Positions 1 through 5,322 of a stretch of 6,318 nucleotides of DNA are shown piece by piece (within the stretch, counting starts at the first letter, position 1; each line of letters opens with the position of its first letter). A program made the position numbers and the translations under genes. The stretch is from Alphaproteobacteria bacterium (GTDB taxonomy: Bacteria; Pseudomonadota; Alphaproteobacteria; Rickettsiales; SXRF01), in NCBI GenBank assembly GCA_020050695.1, contig JAGVKI010000184.1, positions 1 to 6,318 on the forward strand, written 5' to 3'. The notes beneath the pieces were generated by a model. It ran no database searches, was not told the DNA's origin, and worked only from the letters and a program-made list of their open reading frames with translations.

Positions 1-60
1 CATATAGATGGAGGCGTGCTGGTTACGCTGCGCCTGCCACTGGAAAAGCTGCGTGTATGA
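1..60 (+). CDS. regB: C-terminal end of a sensor histidine kinase (RegB/PrrB/ActS type), partial
   Basis: The first 60 bases read in frame as HIDGGVLVTLRLPLEKLRV followed by TGA at 58-60. The pattern G-G-x-x-V-x-L-x-L-P is the usual final beta strand of a histidine-kinase ATPase (HATPase_c) domain. Its stop overlaps the start codon of the next gene (ATGA at 57-60), which indicates translational coupling with the RegA-type regulator. In known RegB/RegA systems the membrane-bound kinase senses redox state, through a reactive cysteine and quinones, and phosphorylates RegA. Only 19 residues are visible, so the RegB identity rests on the downstream partner; the histidine-kinase call itself is fairly secure. 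Confidence 0.72.
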   Translation, partial: HIDGGVLVTLRLPLEKLRV

Positions 61-581
61 AGAGCCTGCTGGTCATTGATGATGATGTGACATTCTGCAA
101 CGTGCTGGCCGATGTGATACGCCCGCATGGTTTTGAGGTGCGTGTTGCCCATGATGGTGCCAGCGCACTTAGCTTTGCTGACGCCTTTGATCCTGAATAT
201 GTGCTGCTGGATCTGAACCTCTCGGGAGAGTCCGGCCTTGGTTTGATACCCAGGCTACTTGCCATTGAGCCGTATGCCCGCATTGTGGTGCTTACCGGCT
301 ATGCCACCATTGCAACCGCAGTGGAAGCCATCAAGCTGGGTGCGGTGCATTATCTTGCAAAACCGGTGGATGCAGCTGCCGTCATGGAAGCCTTTGAACG
401 CACCGAGGGTAACCCGGATGTGCCTATTGCCGTGGAGACACCGTCACTTCCGCGACTGGAATGGGAGCATATCCATACTGTGCTTAAGCGCAATGGCGGT
501 AATGTTTCGGCCACGGCCCGCGAACTTGGGATGCATCGGCGTACGCTTCAGCGCAAGCTCGATAAGAATCCTGCTTTCTAG
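57..581 (+). CDS. regA: RegA/PrrA/ActR-family redox response regulator
   Basis: This 174-aa protein is a complete two-domain response regulator of the short RegA type. Residues 1-110 form the receiver: acidic pocket D8-D9-D10, phosphoacceptor D52 in VLLDLNLSG, switch residue T80 in VVLTGYATIATA, and K102-P103. Residues 134-168 form a Fis-like helix-turn-helix with the family signature WEHIHTVLKRNGGNVSATAR, then MHRRTLQRKL. Between them lies a short linker with prolines at 120, 123, 129 and 132. In the family, phosphorylated RegA activates or represses respiration, carbon- and nitrogen-fixation genes in response to redox state. The start at 57 overlaps the kinase stop, so the two genes form an operon. 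The gene ends tail-to-tail with a tiny minus-strand gene, overlapping its stop by three bases. Family assignment is strong; the symbol could equally be prrA or actR. Confidence 0.93.
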   Translation: MKSLLVIDDDVTFCNVLADVIRPHGFEVRVAHDGASALSFADAFDPEYVLLDLNLSGESGLGLIPRLLAIEPYARIVVLTGYATIATAVEAIKLGAVHYLAKPVDAAAVMEAFERTEGNPDVPIAVETPSLPRLEWEHIHTVLKRNGGNVSATARELGMHRRTLQRKLDKNPAF

Positions 582-661
582 CGTGTAAATAAGGCGATCA
601 GGATAATAATCGGAAGAGGGATGCCCAAAAGCCATAACAATAATCCACCACCTAGACGCAT
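578..661 (-). CDS. 27-aa single-helix membrane protein, unknown function
   Basis: On the minus strand an ATG at 661-659 opens a 27-codon frame: MRLGGG, then LLLWLLGIPLPIIILIALF, then TR and TAG. It has a positively charged N-terminus, a glycine stretch and one strongly hydrophobic helix with a central G-I-P-L-P kink. A GGAG Shine-Dalgarno (plus-strand CTCC, 669-672) sits 7 nt before the ATG, which is ideal spacing. The TAG overlaps the last bases of regA in convergent orientation. The combination of a proper RBS, an N-terminal Arg and an uninterrupted hydrophobic core argues that it is real. I have an impression, not verified, of similar unnamed small hydrophobic proteins with a WLLGIP-type core in other proteobacteria. 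No function is assigned. Confidence 0.62.
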   Translation of the reverse strand: MRLGGGLLLWLLGIPLPIIILIALFTR

Positions 662-668
662 ATACAAT

Positions 669-672
669 CTCC
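669..672 (-). promoter_or_regulatory. Shine-Dalgarno site of the 27-aa membrane protein gene
   Basis: Minus-strand GGAG is followed by a 7-nt spacer (ATTGTAT) and the ATG at 661. This site is the main reason to accept the tiny frame as a gene and to fix its start. Confidence 0.55.
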
Positions 673-900
673 ATAAGTTTGAATGAATAACATTCTCAGG
701 ATATGCATATGCTCATTGATATGCGATGTGCTTGAGGGATATATCCTGTAAAATTCATGTAAAGGGCGGCCGTTTAATGAAAGGGTACTTATCCATGCCC
801 AGTGATGCGCGGCCCTGGTAATATGGGCAACAGGTGTGAATCTGTTGTGATTATAGCGATTTTGTTTATGCTGCCATAAACCTGCACACCCCGTATAAAA
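673..900. other. Gene-poor intergenic stretch between the small membrane gene and the DUF1275 gene
   Basis: I see no convincing coding frame here. The region must hold the divergent promoters of the small minus-strand gene and of the DUF1275 gene. It contains short palindromes (ATATGCATAT at 701-710, GGATATATCC at 737-746) and three ATATGC hexamers at 701, 707 and 719. For the rightward gene a weak promoter-like pair is visible: TTGTGA at 845-850 and TATGCT at 867-872 with a 16-bp spacer. None of these sites is strong. Confidence 0.4.
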
Positions 901-1554
901 ATGCACACATTAAACAGATATACGTACATTCTGGCTGTATGCCTGTCCGCTTTGGCGGGATGTGTCGATGCTATCGGCTTTCTTCATCTGGGCGGGTATT
1001 TTATTTCCTTCATGAGCGGTAACTCCACGCGCTTTGCCGTCAATCTGGCAGATGGACATATGCCAGCTATCCTGTTGCTTGGAAAAATCCTCGCCTTGTT
1101 TGTCGCAGGCACCATGCTTGGCGTATTGGTGCGGCATTTTTCAAAACCGTACCTGTCGGGCATGGTTGCTGTGCTGGTATGTGTAACGGCTCTGCTTGCC
1201 GCTGCTGCCTTCAGCCATCGGGCCGGGCTGGATATGCTGGCGATTGCATGCATGACGCTGGCGATGGGCGCTGAAAATGCTGTTCTCCAGCGCAACGGGG
1301 ATGTCGTGATCGGGCTTACCTACATGACGGGCACGCTGGTCAAGATAGGCCAGCGCCTTGCGGATGTACTGCTTGGCGGCGCCAGGTTCGCATGGCTTCC
1401 CTATGTCATATTATGGCTGGGATTGTTGCTGGGCGGCATCACCGGCACAGTGCTGTTTTCACTGTTTGGCCTGCAAAGTATCTGGATTGCAGTGCTGTGG
1501 TCGGCAAGCCTTACGCTAGCCGCTATCCTGCTCCAGCATCGGCTCGCCGTTTAA
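901..1554 (+). CDS. DUF1275 (YoaK-like) family integral membrane protein
   Basis: This 217-aa hydrophobic protein has about six predicted membrane helices: roughly residues 8-28, 55-77, 86-104, 110-126, 163-185 and 190-211. The N-terminal motif AGCVDAIGFLHLGGYF (19-34), followed by SFMSGNSTRF (36-45), is the hallmark of the DUF1275/YoaK family. The second family region, AMGAENAVLQ (121-130) then TYMTGTLVKIGQRL, is also present. Length matches the family (about 210-240 aa). Members are inner-membrane proteins of unknown biochemical role, sometimes proposed to be transporters. The ATG at 901 is the only usable start, because an in-frame TAA lies at 877-879. No clear Shine-Dalgarno precedes it, so translation may be weak. 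It appears monocistronic. Confidence 0.9.
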   Translation: MHTLNRYTYILAVCLSALAGCVDAIGFLHLGGYFISFMSGNSTRFAVNLADGHMPAILLLGKILALFVAGTMLGVLVRHFSKPYLSGMVAVLVCVTALLAAAAFSHRAGLDMLAIACMTLAMGAENAVLQRNGDVVIGLTYMTGTLVKIGQRLADVLLGGARFAWLPYVILWLGLLLGGITGTVLFSLFGLQSIWIAVLWSASLTLAAILLQHRLAV

Positions 1555-1564
1555 TCTGCGGCGA
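1544..1564 (+). terminator. Weak hairpin overlapping the stop of the DUF1275 gene
   Basis: TCGCCG (1544-1549) and CGGCGA (1559-1564) form a 6-bp stem with a 9-nt loop that includes the stop codon. The sequence after it (ATTTCTCTG) is only mildly T-rich. It is the best terminator candidate after this gene but not a canonical one. Confidence 0.3.
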
Positions 1565-1655
1565 ATTTCTCTGATGCGGAATGTTATTGGTGCACCAGAA
1601 CGGAATAACCTCGAACCGGATTGGTGAGTTTATTATATGGATTAATTCTTATCAT

Positions 1656-2075
1656 TCAAAACGTTTTGCATAAATAAATACGGTCATGACCTGGAGGTAA
1701 ATTGTTCATTCGGCCAAATTCTTTGTAGCCATGCTTCGCGTAAAAGTTAGGTGCTTGGAAACTATAGGTATCTAAAAATACTCCTATGCAACCGCGCTCT
1801 TTAGCAATTTGTTCGGCCTGAGAAAGCAGGTTTGAGCCGTAATCTTGTTTTCTAAACTCTTCCGCTATCCATAGCCAATCCACGAACAGCCAGTTGAAAA
1901 AACTTCTGCCTTTGAGACCTGCCTTGATATTACCTACATCATCACGGCCGACTAACCATAATGATTGCGGATTATGCGGACCTGCCTTTGAAGTGTTATA
2001 AGCCACCAATCCATCTTCGATGGCTTTGATAGTGTTAGCATCAGGATTTGTTTCTTGGATAAATTTTAGTGTCAT
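1656..2075 (-). CDS. GNAT-family N-acetyltransferase
   Basis: This 139-aa protein is a single GNAT domain of normal length. Residues 63-71 (LFVDWLWIA) form the beta-4 strand. They are followed by the acetyl-CoA pyrophosphate-binding region FRKQDYGSNLLSQAEQIA (74-91) and the C-terminal signature LDTYSFQAPNFYAKHGYKEF (101-120), typical of this family. In motif A (Q/R-x-x-G-x-G/A) the first glycine is Asp78 and the second is Gly80 (R75-K-Q-D-Y-G), a mild deviation. The likely activity is acetyl-CoA-dependent acetylation of a small molecule or protein amine; the substrate cannot be read from the sequence. No clear Shine-Dalgarno precedes the ATG at 2075. The gene is more AT-rich than the regA and M20 genes and lies just beyond the tRNA-integrated element, so it may also be acquired. 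Confidence 0.85.
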   Translation of the reverse strand: MTLKFIQETNPDANTIKAIEDGLVAYNTSKAGPHNPQSLWLVGRDDVGNIKAGLKGRSFFNWLFVDWLWIAEEFRKQDYGSNLLSQAEQIAKERGCIGVFLDTYSFQAPNFYAKHGYKEFGRMNNLPPGHDRIYLCKTF

Positions 2076-2197
2076 GGCTAGAACCGTTTATCTTTTTGTA
2101 TTTGTTTAATTGTACGACTCTAGCGTTAAAATGGGTGGAGTCAAACTTCTGAAAACTAGAACCGCCGCCACTCTTTAGCTGACGCGGACTTGAACCG

Positions 2198-2220
2198 AAA
2201 AACTTCGGACTGTTCCGAAG
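2198..2220 (-). terminator. Intrinsic terminator, probably the original terminator of the tRNA-Leu gene
   Basis: On the minus strand CTTCGGA-ACAG-TCCGAAG forms a perfect 7-bp stem with a 4-nt loop and is followed by TTTTT (plus-strand A5, 2198-2202). It begins immediately after the CCA-like end of the 14-bp duplicated tRNA 3' end (2221-2234). That is where a tRNA gene's own terminator would lie. The intact tRNA at 3655-3741 has no such hairpin beside it. This supports displacement of the terminator by an insertion. Confidence 0.72.
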
Positions 2221-2234
2221 TGGTGCCCGCGGCC
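2221..2234. repeat. Distal attachment-site copy (14-bp duplicate of the tRNA-Leu 3' end)
   Basis: TGGTGCCCGCGGCC is identical to 3655-3668, which encodes the CCA, discriminator, 3' acceptor strand and first T-stem bases of tRNA-Leu(UAA), in the same orientation. Similarity stops right outside: G versus T on one side, A versus G on the other. A displaced fragment of a tRNA 3' end is the usual mark of the far end of an element integrated by a tyrosine recombinase. Confidence 0.75.
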
Positions 2235-2277
2235 AGCACCCATATAGTGTTTATATTCAATGTTTTGTGGAATTTTT

Positions 2278-2295
2278 GTCGTAATTTCGTCGTAG
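2278..2295 (+). repeat. Two 11-bp-spaced GTCGTA(A/G) repeats, left end of the element
   Basis: GTCGTAA at 2278-2284 and GTCGTAG at 2289-2295 are in direct orientation exactly 11 bp apart, 44 bp inside the distal att copy. They match the triplet at the other end of the element. Likely binding sites of a recombinase arm-binding domain or a directionality factor (inference). Confidence 0.55.
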
Positions 2296-2302
2296 TAGAT
2301 AA

Positions 2303-3388
2303 TTATTCTACCAATGCTCCCAGCTCTGCTCGTCTTTGCACGTTTTCATATACTCTTTGATGGGTACCTTCCCAGCAATGAAGAGCCCTAAGATTACGCG
2401 TTACATCATCCCATGATGTTGTTTCAGCTTGTTCTTTTTCAAATCGGGCGTAATAAAATAATGAAGATGCTATGGCATAAATAATGGCAGCATCTACAAA
2501 ATAAGTTTCAATATTTGTTGCTGTTACGATGTGTATATAATTATTTGCGCCATTACGATCAGATATAGAACGCAATCGAGCTCCTTGAATTTGAATTTTT
2601 TGGAGTATCTTGGCGATTAACATTGCAATGTCTTCACGCTTTGTTGCTTCAATGAAGGATTGAAGACTTATAATGATTTCGTTTGGAACAGGTGGAATTG
2701 TGATGTTTCTAGCATCCCTTGGGATTGCTTCATCCTGCTTACTGTTATAGAGAGTGTGCAGTATGCCTGAGATTTGTTCTACATAGTCAATAATTGCGCT
2801 TAATGTTAGGGGTAGGAGAGACCTCGCAGCCATCTCCTTTGTGCGCCAGCGTTCATATTCATGGCGTTCAGTAACTGCTATTTGTTTGTTGACTAATGAC
2901 CAGCCCCATATAGCTGCACCAAGGGCGAGCAAACCGGCAATAAGTGTTTGCCAGCTGTTAAGAAAAGATGTGCTACTAGTAACTACAGTAGTAATTGAGT
3001 CTATCTCCCATAGGCTCCAAATAAAGGCAAACAAACCTAAACAAAGTGATAGCGTTGAGAGTAACATACACACCCTCATTAATCGTAAGTAGCGGGTGGT
3101 TTTTTTTATTCTCTTATCTCGTTCACTGCCTGACGCGCAGGGTGCTTTGGTATCCCATTTTTTATATTCATGCTTAGAAAAAGCACCGACTATAGCAGAC
3201 GCAAGACTTAGGGCAGACAAGGACAATAATGTTTTTGTTACTGTGAGGCCTGATATTTCACTAATTTTATCGAATTGACTAATAGCACCTGCAATTACAG
3301 CAGCAGAAACTGCCTGTAATAAACCCAACAAAAACTTTTCATTTTCGAAAAGCACATCACGATTTTGTTTATGTAATTCTTGGCTCAT
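2303..3388 (-). CDS. Four-helix membrane protein of unknown function, cargo of the tRNA element
   Basis: I do not recognise a named family. Taking the ATG at 3388, the protein has 361 residues; an alternative in-frame TTG at 3400 adds MYKF. An AGGA (plus-strand 3403-3406) lies 14 nt before the ATG but only 2 nt before the TTG, so neither start has good spacing. In the longer numbering, helix pairs lie near 23-43 and 53-75, then 108-131 and 150-170, joined by a basic segment (about 76-107). The helix-4 region WQTLIAGLLALGAAIWGW is followed by a charged stretch with ERHEYERWRTKEMAARSLLP, then a cytosolic, largely helical domain of about 190 residues ending in basic EGTHQRVYENVQRR. Codons are clearly AT-richer than in neighbours. 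As sole cargo of an integrative element, a defence or other membrane-effector role is conceivable but unproven. Confidence 0.82.
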   Translation of the reverse strand: MSQELHKQNRDVLFENEKFLLGLLQAVSAAVIAGAISQFDKISEISGLTVTKTLLSLSALSLASAIVGAFSKHEYKKWDTKAPCASGSERDKRIKKTTRYLRLMRVCMLLSTLSLCLGLFAFIWSLWEIDSITTVVTSSTSFLNSWQTLIAGLLALGAAIWGWSLVNKQIAVTERHEYERWRTKEMAARSLLPLTLSAIIDYVEQISGILHTLYNSKQDEAIPRDARNITIPPVPNEIIISLQSFIEATKREDIAMLIAKILQKIQIQGARLRSISDRNGANNYIHIVTATNIETYFVDAAIIYAIASSLFYYARFEKEQAETTSWDDVTRNLRALHCWEGTHQRVYENVQRRAELGALVE

Positions 3389-3518
3389 AAATTTATACAA
3401 TATCCTATAACTTGAATTGCTGTCTTATACAGCTCTACAGCTTTTTATGTGTAAAGAGATTGTTGCTATTTAGTTAATACAACATTCGCAGAAATGCTCA
3501 TAATTCCTGAGTGGTTCT

Positions 3519-3547
3519 GTCGTAAATCCATCGTAATTTTGTCGTAA
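3519..3547 (+). repeat. Three 11-bp-spaced (G/A)TCGTAA repeats, right end of the element
   Basis: GTCGTAA (3519-3525), ATCGTAA (3530-3536) and GTCGTAA (3541-3547) are direct repeats with exact 11-bp periodicity. They lie 107 bp inside the tRNA-proximal att copy. Spacing of about one helical turn places them on the same DNA face, as expected for cooperative protein binding. They share orientation and sequence with the pair at 2278-2295. Confidence 0.58.
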
Positions 3548-3654
3548 ATCGAGCAATAGCAGAAAGCTAAGTATTTGGCGAATCGCCATTTCTCAATAGG
3601 TTAGGTGCCTTGCCGGCCGCAATAACATATTGATTTATCTTGATAATTTGATGT

Positions 3655-3668
3655 TGGTGCCCGCGGCC
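3655..3668. repeat. tRNA-proximal attachment-site copy within tRNA-Leu
   Basis: TGGTGCCCGCGGCC here is the 3' end of the functional tRNA-Leu gene, read on the plus strand. It is identical to 2221-2234 in direct orientation. Integration regenerates the tRNA at this junction, so the gene stays intact. Confidence 0.72.
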
Positions 3669-3741
3669 GGACTCGAACCGGCACAGTGTAATACACCGAG
3701 GGATTTTAAGTCCCTTGCGTCTACCATTCCGCCACGCGGGC
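3655..3741 (-). tRNA. tRNA-Leu (anticodon UAA)
   Basis: On the minus strand the 7-bp acceptor stem pairs GCCCGCG with CGCGGGC, followed by discriminator A and an encoded CCA (3655-3657). The D arm contains GCGGAATGGTAGAC. The anticodon arm is AGGGA-CTTAAAA-TCCCT, giving anticodon TAA that reads UUA. A long class II variable arm (GTGT/ACAC stem) fits leucine. The T arm is GCCGG-TTCGAGT-CCGGC. All arms pair well, so the gene looks functional. Its 3' end serves as the integration site of the neighbouring element. No terminator lies directly downstream; the matching hairpin is 1.4 kb away at 2198-2220. Confidence 0.97.
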
Positions 3742-3803
3742 ACACGTAAAGCGTCAGCGCTTGGATATATCAGGCCTTAAGGGCAAAGTTCCAGTGGTTT
3801 TTT

Positions 3804-3829
3804 AAAGAAAATGGCGGTTAGGAGCGCCA
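3804..3829 (-). terminator. Intrinsic terminator of the M20 amidohydrolase gene
   Basis: On the minus strand TGGCG-CTCCTAAC-CGCCA forms a 5-bp GC-rich stem whose loop contains the TAA stop, followed by TTTTCTTT (3804-3811). A wider 7-bp inverted repeat (CCAGTGG at 3791-3797, CCACTGG at 3826-3832) brackets the same region and could form an alternative structure. It probably separates this transcript from the tRNA-Leu gene. Confidence 0.5.
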
Positions 3830-5233
3830 CTGGCCGGGGGTATAGCGCTGCGCGCCTTGCTCGGCGATGTAATCGCTGAAGGACTGGCCGGGTTTTTTGC
3901 CCATTTCCTGTTGCGGTGGGTTCATGACCATGCCTGCGATGATGCGGCAGGTGTCCTTGAAGCTTTCGGCATTATGCGACTCGCGCGGGTTGTGGCTGAT
4001 CGGGTCATCCTGCTTGATAAACAGCATCACACTCGGCACGCCGCTATTGGCAAACTGTACGGTGTCATGACCTGCGCCGCTGGTGATAACACCTGCCTTG
4101 GTGCCCTGCATCTGCGCTACCCAGCGTGAATGTTCAATGAGGTTTTCATCCATTTTAGCGGGCTTGCTGATAATTGCCTTGGGCAGCTTGATAAGCAGGT
4201 TGCCGCTGGGGTTCTCGTCCTGTATCTGCTGCGCCTTTTCGCGCATGAAATGCGCAAATTCCTGCAGCAGGCCTTCTTCCGCCGAGCGAATCTCACATGA
4301 GAATTTCACATGGTCGGCAATGGTGGTAGGGGATGTGTTGCTGCCGCTGACGACTGCCGGGGTATAGACTACATCATGGCCCTGGGCTTTTTTCTGGCGG
4401 AACCAGGTTTCAGCGCTATGCATAAGTTCAACATAGGCGCGCACCGCATCGGCGCGGTCTTCGTCAAATGTTGCGCCCGAATGGCCCGCTTCACCTTTGA
4501 TTTCTGCATTGAGAAAACGGGTGTTGCCGCGAATGGCTTTGACCACGCCGACGTCAATCTCCTGACGCGCGCAGTAATTGCCCTGCTCGATATGTGCTTC
4601 CACCAGAAACCCGATCAGGTTTTTTGCGTTGTCACCTGTAGGAAACAGGGTGGGGGAGGCATCGAGCTTTTCTGCCAGCGTTGCAATGGGAATACCGAGT
4701 TCTTCCATGTGGGACAGCACGCTGTGGCCGCTTTTGCGGTTTTTCAGCGGTGCAAGTTCTGCGGTCTTTATTTTTCCTGTAGCTGCCTTTGCACCAATCG
4801 AAACGGTGCCGTTTACACAGCTTTCTTCCGAGCGGGTAATCATGAGGCAGGTGTCGTGTTCCGGTTCTATGCCTGCTTTGGCAAAACCAGACAGCACGGC
4901 AAGGCCTGCAACCACACCGTCGCGGCCATCATGTGCGCCGCCTTTTTCTACGGTGTCGAGATGCGATACGATGACATCGGTCTTGGCATTTTTATTCTTA
5001 CCGCGCTTGATGAGGTACATGTTGCCAGCAAGATCGGAGAATGCTTCCAGGCCAACCTTGGTCGCTTCCTTTACCACGATGTCTATGGCGTGCTGTTCTT
5101 CGCCGGTATAGCCGTAAGCATGCATGCCCTTACTGTCGGGTGCATCACTCCAATGAGCGGCTTTGAGTTCGCTATGGACGCGATCAGCCAGTTCGAAATC
5201 AGGTTCAGGGGCGGATTTATAGATTTTTGGCAT
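3818..5233 (-). CDS. M20-family hydantoinase/carbamoylase-type amidohydrolase
   Basis: This 471-aa protein has the di-zinc M20 fold of the N-carbamoyl-L-amino-acid hydrolase/allantoate amidohydrolase group. Visible motifs, with likely metal ligands, are SHLDTVEKGGAHDGRDGV (H91, D102), RSEES (E136/E137), EAHIEQG (H214) and ISHNPRE (H414). AGHSGATF (H251) in the lid/dimer domain (about 225-340) and SGAGHDT (385-391) also match the group. Such enzymes hydrolyse N-carbamoyl amino acids, allantoate, ureidoglycolate or related amides; the exact substrate cannot be chosen here. It is longer than the usual 410-430 aa, mainly because of a C-terminal tail (about 440-471, KKPGQSFSDYIAEQ region). No export signal is seen, so it is probably cytoplasmic. 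The ATG at 5233 is the only start (in-frame TGA just upstream), and its Shine-Dalgarno is poor. Confidence 0.88.
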   Translation of the reverse strand: MPKIYKSAPEPDFELADRVHSELKAAHWSDAPDSKGMHAYGYTGEEQHAIDIVVKEATKVGLEAFSDLAGNMYLIKRGKNKNAKTDVIVSHLDTVEKGGAHDGRDGVVAGLAVLSGFAKAGIEPEHDTCLMITRSEESCVNGTVSIGAKAATGKIKTAELAPLKNRKSGHSVLSHMEELGIPIATLAEKLDASPTLFPTGDNAKNLIGFLVEAHIEQGNYCARQEIDVGVVKAIRGNTRFLNAEIKGEAGHSGATFDEDRADAVRAYVELMHSAETWFRQKKAQGHDVVYTPAVVSGSNTSPTTIADHVKFSCEIRSAEEGLLQEFAHFMREKAQQIQDENPSGNLLIKLPKAIISKPAKMDENLIEHSRWVAQMQGTKAGVITSGAGHDTVQFANSGVPSVMLFIKQDDPISHNPRESHNAESFKDTCRIIAGMVMNPPQQEMGKKPGQSFSDYIAEQGAQRYTPGQWRS

Positions 5234-5255
5234 GCAGATTCAGTAGTTTGCGATA

Positions 5256-5295
5256 ATGATTAACAATCATAAACGATTGTATCGGTTCGCGCCAA
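5256..5295 (-). promoter_or_regulatory. Putative promoter with dyad repeats upstream of the M20 gene
   Basis: Reading the minus strand, TTGGCG (5295-5290) and TATGAT (5271-5266) are separated by 18 bp, matching sigma-70 at 4/6 and 5/6. The -10 overlaps two inverted repeats: ATGATT-AAC-AATCAT (5256-5270) and ACAATC/GATTGT (5263-5268 and 5275-5280). A regulator could bind there. If the promoter is real, the M20 gene can be expressed independently of the upstream CinA-domain gene. Confidence 0.35.
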
Positions 5296-5322
5296 TACTA
5301 TAATATATTGATTAATAATGCT

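Larger units (their letters stand above)
2221..3668. mobile_element. Putative non-autonomous mini-island integrated at tRNA-Leu(UAA)
   Basis: The unit is delimited by two direct 14-bp copies of the tRNA-Leu 3' end, at 2221-2234 and 3655-3668, 1,434 bp apart. Inside are 11-bp-periodic GTCGTAA repeats near both ends and one AT-rich gene for a membrane protein (2303-3388). The 3401-3654 stretch between the gene and the tRNA holds repeats but no visible gene. No integrase, excisionase or relaxase frame is present. Polarity agrees with integration into a tRNA 3' end: the intact tRNA is at one edge, and a tRNA fragment plus the tRNA-like terminator is at the other. I infer a cargo-carrying element mobilised in trans, or a strongly reduced island. 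Excision or mobility cannot be shown from sequence alone. Confidence 0.65.

Noticed and set aside
444..674. 76-codon minus-strand frame overlapping regA and the 27-codon gene
   Set aside because: It is mostly antisense to the regA helix-turn-helix coding part. The adjacent frame with the membrane helix has the RBS at the right spacing and a convincing protein.
652..906. 84-codon minus-strand frame upstream of the DUF1275 gene
   Set aside because: It has no Shine-Dalgarno and no recognisable pattern, and it overlaps the promoter areas of the flanking genes and the start of the small membrane gene.
1588..1620. Possible tRNA pseudogene (TGGTGC ... CTCGAACCGG on the plus strand)
   Set aside because: The distance between the CCA-like end and T-loop motif is about 5 nt too long, and T and acceptor stems do not pair. 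It is kept only as a possible relic, not a tRNA gene.
2222..2240. GGTGC/GCACC inverted repeat at the distal att copy
   Set aside because: The stem is only 5 bp with a 9-nt loop. It arises mainly because the tRNA acceptor fragment meets element DNA, and it is better explained by the att duplication.
3578..3588. GGCGAATCGCC palindrome inside the element as a tRNA terminator
   Set aside because: The loop would be too tight and there is no T-run after it in the minus direction, so it is not a credible terminator.
4310..5263. Long (317-codon) plus-strand open frame opposite the M20 gene
   Set aside because: It is antisense to a gene with clear catalytic motifs. Its translation is rich in Cys, Phe and His without domain-like pattern, so it is a shadow frame caused by codon bias.
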